A stretch of 64,000 nucleotides of DNA. Origin: Pseudohalioglobus sediminis. Lineage in GTDB: Bacteria; Pseudomonadota; Gammaproteobacteria; Pseudomonadales; Halieaceae. The position numbers and the translations under genes are program-made. This document shows positions 25,271-32,913 of the stretch, one piece after another. Position 1 is the first letter of the stretch. Each line of letters starts with the position of its first letter. The notes below the pieces were generated by a model, which did no database searches, was not told the DNA's origin, and was given only the letters and a program-made list of their open reading frames with translations. The stretch spans positions 1 through 64,000 of the forward strand of contig NZ_VTUX01000004.1 in assembly GCF_008370495.1 (NCBI RefSeq), in the 5' to 3' direction.

Positions 25271-26437
25271 CTAGCGTATTGGCCCGCGACTGTGGGTGGT
25301 GCGCTGGCGGTGGACGCCAGGGGGATCACCCTCAGGGCCCAGCAATTTGCGCTCCAGAAACTCATAGATATCGCGGCTGAGAACATTCCGTCCTACCGGT
25401 GTCATGGACAGGAACGGCTGCCAGTGATTGTAAGGGTAGAGTATCCGCTCCGGCTTGCCGGTGGCCTCGTACAGGGCTGCGCGGGACGCGGCGGGAATAC
25501 AGTCATCCTTGCTACTCTCAATGATCAGCGTGTTTTCTGCCCGATAGCGGCCGCGCCAGCGCCAGGGATCACCGTCACGCAACTTGTCGCGGAAAAACGC
25601 CCGGTACTCGTCCTGGGTCCAGCCGAGGCTGTCGCTCACCTGCTTGCGCATGTATTCCACAACCAGGTTGCACTCCGCCATCATGTCCCCCGGCCGCGCG
25701 CCGCCCAGCACATACACGGCGGTGTGTATGCGCGGATCGTTACCGGCCACGTTGGCGCCCACCAGTGCGCTCATGGAAAAACCGATAATGCCGATGCGAC
25801 TGCTGTCTATTTCCGGGCGTGTTTCGGCCCAGTCAATCAGCCGGCGCGTGTCGATAGCGACGGCGCGGAAGCGATCTGCAGAGGTTTCCACCGCCTGGTT
25901 GAAGGCGGTTTCGTCGTCGATGTCGGCCAGTTCGAACCAGTCGAACAACGGGCCATCGCCCTGCATCCACAGGATGTTGGCGCCACCTTTTGAATGGCTC
26001 GCGAAGCCGTTGGCGATAACCGTGGACGGGAAAGTGTGGGTGGCCCAGATCGGTAACACGATAAGCAGTGGCTTTTTGCCGCTGGTGCTACTGCGGAAGT
26101 AGCGGGCATCAACCTGGTTCCCGGGCTGTCCGTTTTTTTCACTGGAGTCGAAACGCAGCCCCTCTACCCGGTATCCGGGAATCTGCTGGAAGGGGAGGGC
26201 ATAGAATTCGGGTTCCGGTGTGGGCGCGCTGTAGTGGTAATAGCCGGTGTCGAGGCTGGCATGGACAGTGTGGGCAACCGGGGAGCCGTCGTAGGCCTGG
26301 TGCTGGTGCGCCGTACAGGCACTGAGCAGGAGTAGCAGCACCAGTCCGAGGCCGACGTGACCCGCGCAGTGTGATCTGCGCGGCGTTGCGCGGATGCACC
26401 GGCGATTGGCGGGCCTGCTGTTGCTGTGGAATATCAA
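25271..26437 (-). CDS. Lipoprotein with alpha/beta-hydrolase (dienelactone-hydrolase-like) domain
   Basis: A 388-residue protein opening at a TTG codon (the only in-frame candidate leaving a full signal sequence). The hydrophobic stretch ends LLLLLSAC, a lipobox for outer-membrane anchoring. The nucleophile elbow is GFSMSA, preceded by RIGII. The catalytic aspartate could lie in ESSKDDCIPA and the histidine in YPYNHWQPF. The domain follows the dienelactone hydrolase/dipeptidyl-peptidase pattern. The substrate is unknown. A tail of ~20 residues rich in Arg and His follows. The start is uncertain because TTG is weak and no Shine-Dalgarno is clear. Confidence 0.78.
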   Translation of the reverse strand: MIFHSNSRPANRRCIRATPRRSHCAGHVGLGLVLLLLLSACTAHQHQAYDGSPVAHTVHASLDTGYYHYSAPTPEPEFYALPFQQIPGYRVEGLRFDSSEKNGQPGNQVDARYFRSSTSGKKPLLIVLPIWATHTFPSTVIANGFASHSKGGANILWMQGDGPLFDWFELADIDDETAFNQAVETSADRFRAVAIDTRRLIDWAETRPEIDSSRIGIIGFSMSALVGANVAGNDPRIHTAVYVLGGARPGDMMAECNLVVEYMRKQVSDSLGWTQDEYRAFFRDKLRDGDPWRWRGRYRAENTLIIESSKDDCIPAASRAALYEATGKPERILYPYNHWQPFLSMTPVGRNVLSRDIYEFLERKLLGPEGDPPGVHRQRTTHSRGPIR

Positions 26438-26596
26438 TGCGTGTGAGACCCGACTGGCCGGGGCTTCCCCTGTTGACTGTGCGTGGACATTATAGACGCG
26501 GTGGCAAAGGGGTGCGAAGGCACGGCCCTGTCGGCTTTTCGCCGGGCAATGCCATCAGTTACACTGGGTGCGATAAAAATACCTTAAGGGGACAGC

Positions 26597-27826
26597 ATGT
26601 ACGATATCGCCCGCACGGTTTCCAGGGTGGCCAATGAGACCTACAGCCATAGCCGCCGGATTATGCCGCCACAGCCCTGGTGGGAGCACCTGGAAAGCAG
26701 TTTTCACAAGTTCCCCGACGATTTCGAACTGGATCTGCGTACCGAACTGACCGTGGATGCGACCGCCGTGGGCGACCTGCTGCTGCGCACTACCGGCGCG
26801 GGCATGCTCAATGCACTGGCGCTGCCGAGCAGCCTGCAGCCGATGCAGTTGCAGCGCGATGCCCAAATGCGCCCCTATTACCAGCGCAAGGCCAACAAGG
26901 CCGACGCCGATGCTTTTTTCAAACGTCCCAACTCATCGCGGGTTGAGGTGAAGGAGTCCAGCGCGGGGCTGTTCCGCTTCAGGCCGAAAGACGGCACCTG
27001 TCGGCTGCTGAGTTTCGACAGTCCGTTTAAACCGGTGAACCCGAAGATGCGCGACAAGTATCCACGGCAGAAGCGCAATATGCGGGCGGTGGCGCAGCAC
27101 TGGCGACATAATGATGGCCCGCGCCCGACCATCGCGGTGATACACGGGTTTATGGCGGACCCATACTGGCTGAATCGCATGTTTTTTGCGCTGCCATGGT
27201 TTTATCAGCAGGGCTACGACATTCTGCTGTATACGCTACCTCATCACGGCAGGCGGCAGTCGCGCCTGTCCCCGTTCAGTGGCCACGGTTTCTTCGCCAA
27301 TGGTACCGCGCACATCAATGAGTCCTTCGCCCACGCCGTGCATGACTTCCGCATATTCCTGGACTACCTCGAGTCCGAGGGGGTGAGCAAGGTCGGGGTA
27401 ACGGGTATCAGCCTCGGTGGTTACACGTCGGCCCTGTTGGCTTCAGTGGAGGAGCGCCTGGAATTCGCCATTCCCAATGTGCCGGTGGTGAGCCTTGCTG
27501 ACCTGGTGCTGGAGTGGTTTCCCCTGAACCTGTCGATCAAGGCGATGCTGAAAGCAACCGGCACCAGCGTGCGCGATATCAGGCACGAACTGGCCGTGCA
27601 TTCGGCGCTGACCTATCAACCCAAACTGCCGCGTGAGCGCCTGATGGTGATCGCCGGGGCGGGCGACCGGCTCGCGCCGCCCAAGCATGCCAGGTTACTC
27701 TGGGACCACTGGGAGCGGCCGCGCATTCACTGGTTTCCGGGTAACCACCTGGTCCACCTGGACAAGGGCAAATACCTCAGGGAAATGGCTGCCTTCATGC
27801 GTGAGATCGGCTTCAACCGGATGTAA
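26597..27826 (+). CDS. Alpha/beta hydrolase family protein
   Basis: A 409-residue cytoplasmic protein with a long N-terminal region (about 1-170) and a C-terminal alpha/beta hydrolase domain. The oxyanion region is IAVIHGFMADPYW, the nucleophile elbow is VTGISLGGYTSAL, and the acid and histidine are likely in IAGAGDRLAPP and WFPGNHLVHL. The N-terminal part contains VKESSAGLFRFRPKDG and a region resembling the lid of larger esterases. AAGGGGACAGC precedes the ATG, giving a strong Shine-Dalgarno. It is followed by a block of repeats. The substrate is unknown. Confidence 0.85.
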   Translation: MYDIARTVSRVANETYSHSRRIMPPQPWWEHLESSFHKFPDDFELDLRTELTVDATAVGDLLLRTTGAGMLNALALPSSLQPMQLQRDAQMRPYYQRKANKADADAFFKRPNSSRVEVKESSAGLFRFRPKDGTCRLLSFDSPFKPVNPKMRDKYPRQKRNMRAVAQHWRHNDGPRPTIAVIHGFMADPYWLNRMFFALPWFYQQGYDILLYTLPHHGRRQSRLSPFSGHGFFANGTAHINESFAHAVHDFRIFLDYLESEGVSKVGVTGISLGGYTSALLASVEERLEFAIPNVPVVSLADLVLEWFPLNLSIKAMLKATGTSVRDIRHELAVHSALTYQPKLPRERLMVIAGAGDRLAPPKHARLLWDHWERPRIHWFPGNHLVHLDKGKYLREMAAFMREIGFNRM

Positions 27827-27844
27827 ATGGTGTGCAGCCGTGTT

Positions 27845-28006
27845 GTCATTCCCGCGCAGGCGGTGGGTCGCTATCACGGAATCCAGAGGATTCAGCCATT
27901 TAACTGGATCCCCGCCTGCGCGGGGATGACCTGGAGAGCCCGAAGCGACTAGTTCGGCTCTCGACTGAATCCCGCGGAGGCGGACCACCACCCATGCGGG
28001 AATGAC
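27845..28006. repeat. Cluster of GTCATTCCCGC-type dyad repeats
   Basis: GTCATTCCCGCGCAGGCGG (27845-27863) is inverted with one mismatch at 27912-27930 (CCGCCTGCGCGGGGATGAC). A second pair follows: ATCCCGCGGAGGCGG starting near 27968, and TGCGGGAATGAC near 27995-28006. These match the common family of short proteobacterial intergenic repeats ending in TCATTCCCGC. No gene is found within 27827-28038. It separates two convergent genes and could stop transcription or bind nucleoid proteins. Confidence 0.8.
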
Positions 28007-28038
28007 GGTTGCGGTGCAGTACTCCGGTTTGCGGACGG

Positions 28039-28839
28039 TTACTGTTTGGACCTTGGGCGCGGAGTGAGCGCTAACTGACGAGACAGGGCAACCAGGCGCC
28101 CACTGCTGTCCCAGATTTCGCCGTCTTCCTCCAGTACGCCGCCGGTGACGAAGCGTGTGCTGAATTTGCAGCGCAACCAGCCCGGCTCGGGTACGCCGCG
28201 CACCTGCGTGGTCATCTCCAGTGTCGGCACCCAGGTCATCGGCAGTTTGGCGTTGAACACGGTAGGTGGGAAGGCGTCGGCTATCAGCATGAGGGCAAAA
28301 GCGTCTGCCGGTTCGTCTTCCAGGAGTCGAATCCAGCCGCGTACCACCGGTTGCCCGCTGGGTTGGCCACTGGAGAAGCCGGCGTCTTCCGGGTGCAGCC
28401 GCATATCCACCTGGCCCATCATCGGCGGCGGGAAGCCGCGCTCGTGAGGCACAACGCGTACACATTCATCCGGGGGCGGCAGTGTCGGTGGTTCTGCGTC
28501 AACCAGTACCTCACCGTCCACATTTTCGACATCCCCGAAGCTGCCCAGCAGTTCGATAATCTGCTTGTCCGGCCCGTGCATCGACGCGCGCACCGTAGTG
28601 AACGTGCGACCCTGCTTGATCACGTGGGGCGTTACGGAGATGTCGCCGACCTTGCCCGGTGACAGGAAGTGCGCGGTGACAGACACGGGATGTGGGCGGC
28701 TCGCGTCCGCCATGGCGCGCGCGCCAATCGCCATCAGGTAGCCGCCGTTGGCGTTACCGCGGATATCCCAGCCGGGCCGGATTTCGCCCACGTAGTGGTC
28801 GCCCGCCAGGCGCACCGCTGAATCCTTGCTGAACTTCAT
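28039..28839 (-). CDS. Double-hotdog acyl-CoA thioesterase (TesB-like)
   Basis: A 266-residue protein from ATG 28839, chosen because AAGGACCAATGTG lies just before it. The open frame to 28998 adds a Cys/Pro-rich stretch that looks non-coding. The first hotdog domain has IRPGWDIRGNANGGYLMAIG and HPVSVTAHFLSPGKVGDI. The second has AFPPTVFNAKLPMTWVPTLE and the TTQVRG strand. Tandem domains of about 130 residues match the TesB/acyl-CoA thioesterase II group. It probably hydrolyses acyl-CoA, with chain preference unknown. It lies next to a DMT exporter gene on the same strand. Confidence 0.88.
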   Translation of the reverse strand: MKFSKDSAVRLAGDHYVGEIRPGWDIRGNANGGYLMAIGARAMADASRPHPVSVTAHFLSPGKVGDISVTPHVIKQGRTFTTVRASMHGPDKQIIELLGSFGDVENVDGEVLVDAEPPTLPPPDECVRVVPHERGFPPPMMGQVDMRLHPEDAGFSSGQPSGQPVVRGWIRLLEDEPADAFALMLIADAFPPTVFNAKLPMTWVPTLEMTTQVRGVPEPGWLRCKFSTRFVTGGVLEEDGEIWDSSGRLVALSRQLALTPRPRSKQ

Positions 28840-28894
28840 CACATTGGTCCTTGTCGCGTGCAGGGTTCTACTTTGAAACCATATTTCCGGCAGG

Positions 28895-29758
28895 TCAAAT
28901 AGCCGCCCTGGCGCGCCGGTAGCGGTAAATCGACAGGCCACTACTTGCACCCAGCACGATGGCGCAGCCAATGAGCTTGTTGGGGGTGACTTCCTCACCC
29001 AGGAAAATCACGCTGCCCACCAGGGCGCCCGGGAGGTACAGGTAGTAGATCATGCTTGAATAAATTGCAGGCAGTTCCGTGCTCGCCTTTACCCACAACC
29101 CGTGGGACACCACCGTACACAGCAGTCCCAGTACCAGTAGCTGGTAAATGTCGGTGCGCGACAGATCCCAGTTTGCCTCGCCCCAGAACGGCAGGAACAC
29201 CACCAGCGCAAAAAAGAACTGTGCCCAGGTGCGCTCGAGTGTGCCGACCGCCCGCGCTCGCTGGTGCAACAGGGGCATGGCCGCATAAAGCAAGGCGCTG
29301 AACAGTCCCACCGCGATACCCAGCGCAGTGTGGTTACCAAGGGAGAATTCCGGTGCCACGATGATGCAGCCGACAAAACAGGCCAGGATGGCCAGCCACT
29401 CTACCGGGGTAACGCGCTCACCATTGAAAATATAGGCCAGCACCAGGTACTGGCCGCTGTAGGTGATGATGGTAAGGGCGGCGATAGCGGCGGTGGCCAG
29501 TTTGATACTCATGAAATACGTCAACCAGTGCAGCCCGAAAACAGCGCCGATAACAAGCAACTGTAACCACTGGGTCGCTGACAGGCGCCGCAGGCGGTGG
29601 CGCAGCAGGATTACCGGCGTAAACGCCAGCACGGCAATACCGAGCCGGGCGATGCCCACGGCGTACTCGTTGGCCGCGGTAGACTTCACCAGCACAGGCA
29701 CCGCGGACATGGTCAATACGGCGATGACACCGGTGAGTATGAGTTTTGCCTGTGGCAT
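28895..29758 (-). CDS. EamA family drug/metabolite transporter
   Basis: A 287-residue membrane protein from ATG 29758 with ten hydrophobic helices arranged as two EamA repeats. Diagnostic stretches are EYAVGIARLGIAVLAFTPV in the first repeat, ITYSGQYLVLAYIF at the joint, and YSSMIYYLYLPGALVGSVIF near the end of the second. The 36 residues upstream of this ATG (an open frame to 29866) are Arg/Cys-rich and are unlikely to be translated. Substrate cannot be inferred. It is convergent in layout with the TesB-like gene and divergent from the dioxygenase gene. Confidence 0.88.
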   Translation of the reverse strand: MPQAKLILTGVIAVLTMSAVPVLVKSTAANEYAVGIARLGIAVLAFTPVILLRHRLRRLSATQWLQLLVIGAVFGLHWLTYFMSIKLATAAIAALTIITYSGQYLVLAYIFNGERVTPVEWLAILACFVGCIIVAPEFSLGNHTALGIAVGLFSALLYAAMPLLHQRARAVGTLERTWAQFFFALVVFLPFWGEANWDLSRTDIYQLLVLGLLCTVVSHGLWVKASTELPAIYSSMIYYLYLPGALVGSVIFLGEEVTPNKLIGCAIVLGASSGLSIYRYRRARAAI

Positions 29759-29919
29759 GGTGAGTCGGCGTCGCCGTTGCGCTGGGGGGTCGATGATAGC
29801 GCGCCCGCACAGCGGGGCAAGGGGAATGTCCTGACTACATGCCAGTGAATGGTTTACTACTGCCACGGCGGCCCTATACTCGGGTGCGAAGCAAGCTAAC
29901 GAAAGACCTGGAGACTGCC

Positions 29920-30762
29920 ATGACCCTGACCATTACGCCCAGCGGGCAGGCCTGTGGTGCGGAGGTGCGGGGAGTCGACCTGTCGCAGCCACTGAGTGCG
30001 CAGCAGGTGTCGGCCATCCGCGAGGCCTGGTTGCAGCACCTGGTGCTCGCCTTCCCGGAGCAGCAGCTCAGTGATGACGATCTCGAACGCTTCACCCTGT
30101 ATTTCGGCCCATTCGGTGACGACCCGTTTATCGCGCCGGTGCCCGGTCGCGAGCACATCATTGCCGTGCAGCGCCGGGCGGATGAAACCACCTCCATTTT
30201 CGCCGAGCAATGGCATACCGACTGGAGTTTCCAGGCGCAGCCGCCACAGGGCACCTGTCTCTACGGCATTACCATTCCGCCAGAGGGCGGAGATACCCTG
30301 TTTGCCAACCAGGTCAGCGCACTGGCGCAGATGCCCGCCGCCATGCGCGCAAAGCTCGCCGATAAACAGGCCGTGCACTCTGCCGTGCTGGGCTACTCCC
30401 CGGACGGTGTGTTCGGCGAGCAGGACCGTGACTCCGGACGCAGCATGGACATTCGCCCGTCCGCCGAGGCCGCGGAGACGCACCTGCACCCCCTGATCCG
30501 CACCCACCCGGAGACGGGACAGCGAGCTATTTATGGCACCATCGGCTACATCATCGGTCTTGATGGCGTAGAGGGGGACGAGGAAATGGCGCTGCTGACG
30601 GAACTGCACGACTGGCAGACCCGAGAACAATTCCAGTATCGGCACCGCTGGCAGCCCGGCACGCTGCTGATGTGGGACAACCGTAGCGTGTTGCATCGCG
30701 CCACCGGCGGCTACGAAGGCCATGATCGATTGTTGCACCGCACCACCATCGGGGCTGCCTGA
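29920..30762 (+). CDS. TauD/TfdA family Fe(II)/2-oxoglutarate dioxygenase
   Basis: A 280-residue dioxygenase from ATG 29920, preceded by GGAGACTGCC. The iron-binding HxD is in EQWHTDWSFQ, the distal histidine in SVLHRATGGYEGHDR, and the 2-oxoglutarate arginine in LLHRTTIG. The middle section GTLLMWDNRSVLHRATGG is the characteristic TauD/TfdA block. It would couple 2-oxoglutarate decarboxylation to hydroxylation of a substrate such as a sulfonate, alpha-keto acid or aryloxyacid; none can be chosen from the sequence. No taurine transport genes are adjacent. Confidence 0.9.
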   Translation: MTLTITPSGQACGAEVRGVDLSQPLSAQQVSAIREAWLQHLVLAFPEQQLSDDDLERFTLYFGPFGDDPFIAPVPGREHIIAVQRRADETTSIFAEQWHTDWSFQAQPPQGTCLYGITIPPEGGDTLFANQVSALAQMPAAMRAKLADKQAVHSAVLGYSPDGVFGEQDRDSGRSMDIRPSAEAAETHLHPLIRTHPETGQRAIYGTIGYIIGLDGVEGDEEMALLTELHDWQTREQFQYRHRWQPGTLLMWDNRSVLHRATGGYEGHDRLLHRTTIGAA

Positions 30763-30806
30763 GCTTATCAGTGCAGCGCGATCTTTACAGGGGAACAGCA
30801 GAGCTG

Positions 30807-31247
30807 ATGGCAGAGCAACAGGCAACAGGGATGGATGCATTCACCCGGCGTTATATCGCGATACTGGCAGGGGCCGTTCTGGTCGGCCTGCTGTGGTGGC
30901 TGCTAAGTGGCGATTCCCGCGTCAGTGAACTCAACGCCGGCCTGGCTGACGACGCTACCATCTCAGCGTATCCCTACCCGTTCCGGGTGTTGTCACTGGA
31001 GAACGGTGTCGCCAGAGTGAGCAGCCCGCGCTCCGCGCAGATGTCAGCGATCCAGGGCCTGCGCATCCTGTTCCCGGAACTGGTCAATGCCAGCGCTATC
31101 TCACCCGAGATGATGGCAGCGCAGGAGCAACTGGCTGCGGTGCAGTCCCGCGTCGGCACGGTCGTTGGCGAGCACCCCGACGTGGCCCGTGTACAGTGGG
31201 TCCTCGATGAGACCTGGCTGGCGCGTCACGGCGTGTATGTGCAGTAG
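30807..31247 (+). CDS. Unknown membrane-anchored protein upstream of mobB
   Basis: I do not recognise this 146-residue protein. It has an N-terminal cytoplasmic tail of about 10 residues, one transmembrane helix (YIAILAGAVLVGLLWWLL) and a soluble region of ~110 residues. That region contains FRVLSLENGVARVSSPRSAQ, LRILFPELVNASAIS and a C-terminal EHPDVARVQWVLDETWLARHGVYV. Starting at ATG 30807 suits the helix topology, while the ATG at 30771 would add 12 residues. It ends 12 bases before mobB and may share its transcript. Whether it relates to molybdenum cofactor biology is not shown. Confidence 0.75.
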   Translation: MAEQQATGMDAFTRRYIAILAGAVLVGLLWWLLSGDSRVSELNAGLADDATISAYPYPFRVLSLENGVARVSSPRSAQMSAIQGLRILFPELVNASAISPEMMAAQEQLAAVQSRVGTVVGEHPDVARVQWVLDETWLARHGVYVQ

Positions 31248-31259
31248 CGAGGAAGCGGG

Positions 31260-31778
31260 ATGAAGGTATTTGGTATCACCGGGTGGAAAAATAGCGGCAA
31301 GACAACGCTGGTGGCAAGCCTGGTTGAGCACCTCAACGGGAGAGGCCTGCGCGTCTCTACCATAAAGCACGCCCATTGTGACTTTGATATCGATAAGCGG
31401 GGCAGCGACAGCTACCTCCACCGCGCCGCAGGTGCGCAGCAGGTTCTGCTGGCGTCCAACCGAAGGTGGGCGCTGATGAGCGAACTGCGCGATGATGCGG
31501 AACCGGAGTTGCCGGACCTGTTGGCGCAGATGCAAGCGGTTGACCTGGTCATTGTTGAGGGCTTCAAAATGGGCGACCAGCCAAAAATCCAGGTGGTCAG
31601 GCCACAGAACAACACAGAGGTGCTGCCGATGGATGCGCAGCCAATCGTCGCTATCGCCAGCGATGAAACCGTTGATCCGGCCACGTACAACTGTACCGGG
31701 CCGCTGCTGCCGTTGAATGATGTGCCTGCCATCGCCGATTTCATCCTCGCCTATTGTGATATTGAAGTAGGTCAGTAA
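31260..31778 (+). CDS. mobB: Molybdopterin-guanine dinucleotide biosynthesis protein MobB
   Basis: A 172-residue P-loop protein. The Walker A motif is GITGWKNSGKTTLV, and the family blocks TIKHAHCDFDIDKRGSDSY, SNRRWALM and VIVEGFKMGDQPKIQVVR are all present. MobB is a GTP-binding helper of MobA in forming the Mo-bisMGD cofactor. The nearby nitrate reductase NarG requires that cofactor, which gives context, although mobA and the moa genes are not in the window. The Shine-Dalgarno GAGGAAGCGGG is adjacent to the ATG. The hemerythrin gene follows after about 60 bases. Confidence 0.94.
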   Translation: MKVFGITGWKNSGKTTLVASLVEHLNGRGLRVSTIKHAHCDFDIDKRGSDSYLHRAAGAQQVLLASNRRWALMSELRDDAEPELPDLLAQMQAVDLVIVEGFKMGDQPKIQVVRPQNNTEVLPMDAQPIVAIASDETVDPATYNCTGPLLPLNDVPAIADFILAYCDIEVGQ

Positions 31779-31803
31779 TCGGCATTTCGGCTGACCTGTG
31801 TCA

Positions 31804-31819
31804 TTGCCCTTAAGGGTGA
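31804..31819. promoter_or_regulatory. Degenerate NarL-like 7-2-7 palindrome before the hemerythrin gene
   Basis: TTGCCCTTAAGGGTGA is palindromic in its core (CCCTTAAGGG) and spaced like a NarL/NarP site. Both outer TAC/GTA elements are altered, so it may only be a remnant or a chance palindrome. It lies 21 bases before the hemerythrin start codon. Confidence 0.25.
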
Positions 31820-31839
31820 CTTTTGGCAGTGTTTGAAGA

Positions 31840-32205
31840 ATGCGTAAGACTAGCGAACTCATATGGCAGGATACCCAACATCAGGAGTTGTTCGCGATAC
31901 TGGATGACCTGGGCCGGGCTGGCTCTGGCGCGGATGTCATTAAGCGTTTGCAACTGTATACGGAAACGCATTTCACCCTGGAAGAGCGCTACATGGAGAT
32001 GCTGAACTACCCGGGAATCGCAGTACACCGAAAAGCGCACGATGATTTCCGTGAAGAAATCTCGTTGTTGGCACGCGAGGGTGATGCGTTTGACGACGAC
32101 TTCCGCAAGCTTGTTTCCACCTACCTAAGCGAATGGCTCAAACTGCACGTATTTGGAATTGACAAGAAGCTTGAGGAATTCATTCTTCAGTCAGCGTGCA
32201 AGTAA
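31840..32205 (+). CDS. Bacteriohemerythrin
   Basis: A 121-residue single-domain hemerythrin. The diiron ligands are seen in order: the first His in QDTQHQELFAIL, His and Glu in YTETHFTLEERYM, the pair in HRKAHDDFREE, and HVFGIDKKLEEF supplying the last His and Asp. Its length and spacing match single-domain bacterial hemerythrins. It can bind O2 and sometimes NO or iron, and such genes often accompany NO or microaerobic systems. The position between mobB and an FNR-controlled cytochrome suits a role during low-oxygen nitrate metabolism, which is an inference. Confidence 0.93.
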   Translation: MRKTSELIWQDTQHQELFAILDDLGRAGSGADVIKRLQLYTETHFTLEERYMEMLNYPGIAVHRKAHDDFREEISLLAREGDAFDDDFRKLVSTYLSEWLKLHVFGIDKKLEEFILQSACK

Positions 32206-32276
32206 ACGCCTCAAGCTGGCTCGGTTTCTCCTTTCTTTATCCAGTCCTGAAGCGTTTTTCACCGTTATTTCTACAC

Positions 32277-32290
32277 TTGATCCGCATCAA
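32277..32290 (+). promoter_or_regulatory. FNR box of the lipoprotein cytochrome c gene
   Basis: TTGATCCGCATCAA is a perfect FNR half-site pair (TTGAT-N4-ATCAA). A TAGGGT -10-like hexamer lies at 32313-32318, placing a transcription start near 32325 and the box centre near -41.5. This is the standard class II activator position. The leader would be ~75 bases to the ATG at 32400. Confidence 0.85.
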
Positions 32291-32399
32291 TGGTCGCGGC
32301 CTGTTCACATGCTAGGGTGCAGTGGCGAGTTGAAATACCCGACAGCGTTTATAGGGTAATTGGCCGGCAGCCAATCACTGCGGGCCCAGGGAGTTTGAT

Positions 32400-32873
32400 A
32401 TGAATATGTTGCTCAAAGCGGTTGTTCTGGGTTTGGCTATCGCCGCTCTTGCTGCCTGTGGCAAGGACCCAAAAAGTGCGGCCGGATTCACATTACCGGA
32501 AGGGGATGCCGAGCAGGGCAAGGCGAATTACATCGCGTTTGGCTGCAATGCCTGTCACCAGCATAGCGAGGTGCCGCAACTGCAGTCGCCCCTCGCTGAC
32601 CAGGTATCCATCAAACTGGGCGGAGAAACCGCGCGAGTGCGGACCTATGGCGAATTGGTCACGTCGGTGATCAACCCATCTCATCGCATCGCCAAACACA
32701 AGCCAGGGGCTGTTGACGCTTCCGGTGAGTCGACGATGGTGACCTTCAACGACGTCATGACGGTTACCCAGATGATCGACCTGGTTGCCTTCCTGCAGCA
32801 GAGCTACGAGTTAAGCCCCTATCGCCACACGGTCTACCCGGTTTACTGGCAGCCTGAGGTCAAGGGCAAATAA
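32400..32873 (+). CDS. Lipoprotein monoheme cytochrome c
   Basis: A 157-residue protein with the signal and lipobox ALAACG. The mature region has one haem c motif, FGCNACHQHS, and a likely axial methionine in STMVTFNDVMTVTQMIDLV. The N-terminal region begins KDPKSAAGFTLPEGDAEQGKANY, and the end is WQPEVKGK. A Shine-Dalgarno AGGGAG is close to the start. It lies under a perfect FNR box and next to the nitrate island. It could pass electrons to a periplasmic acceptor or donor during anaerobic growth; its redox partner is unknown. Confidence 0.9.
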   Translation: MNMLLKAVVLGLAIAALAACGKDPKSAAGFTLPEGDAEQGKANYIAFGCNACHQHSEVPQLQSPLADQVSIKLGGETARVRTYGELVTSVINPSHRIAKHKPGAVDASGESTMVTFNDVMTVTQMIDLVAFLQQSYELSPYRHTVYPVYWQPEVKGK

Positions 32874-32913
32874 ACCCGCCCGCGCCGGACTGAGCTGAGG
32901 TCGGCGGATCGCG

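Noticed and set aside
23836-25380. 514-residue plus-strand open frame
   Set aside because: It lies antisense to the HCCA-isomerase-like and SDR genes, which have complete family motifs; the composition is His/Arg/Gln-rich, as in shadow frames of GC-rich genes.
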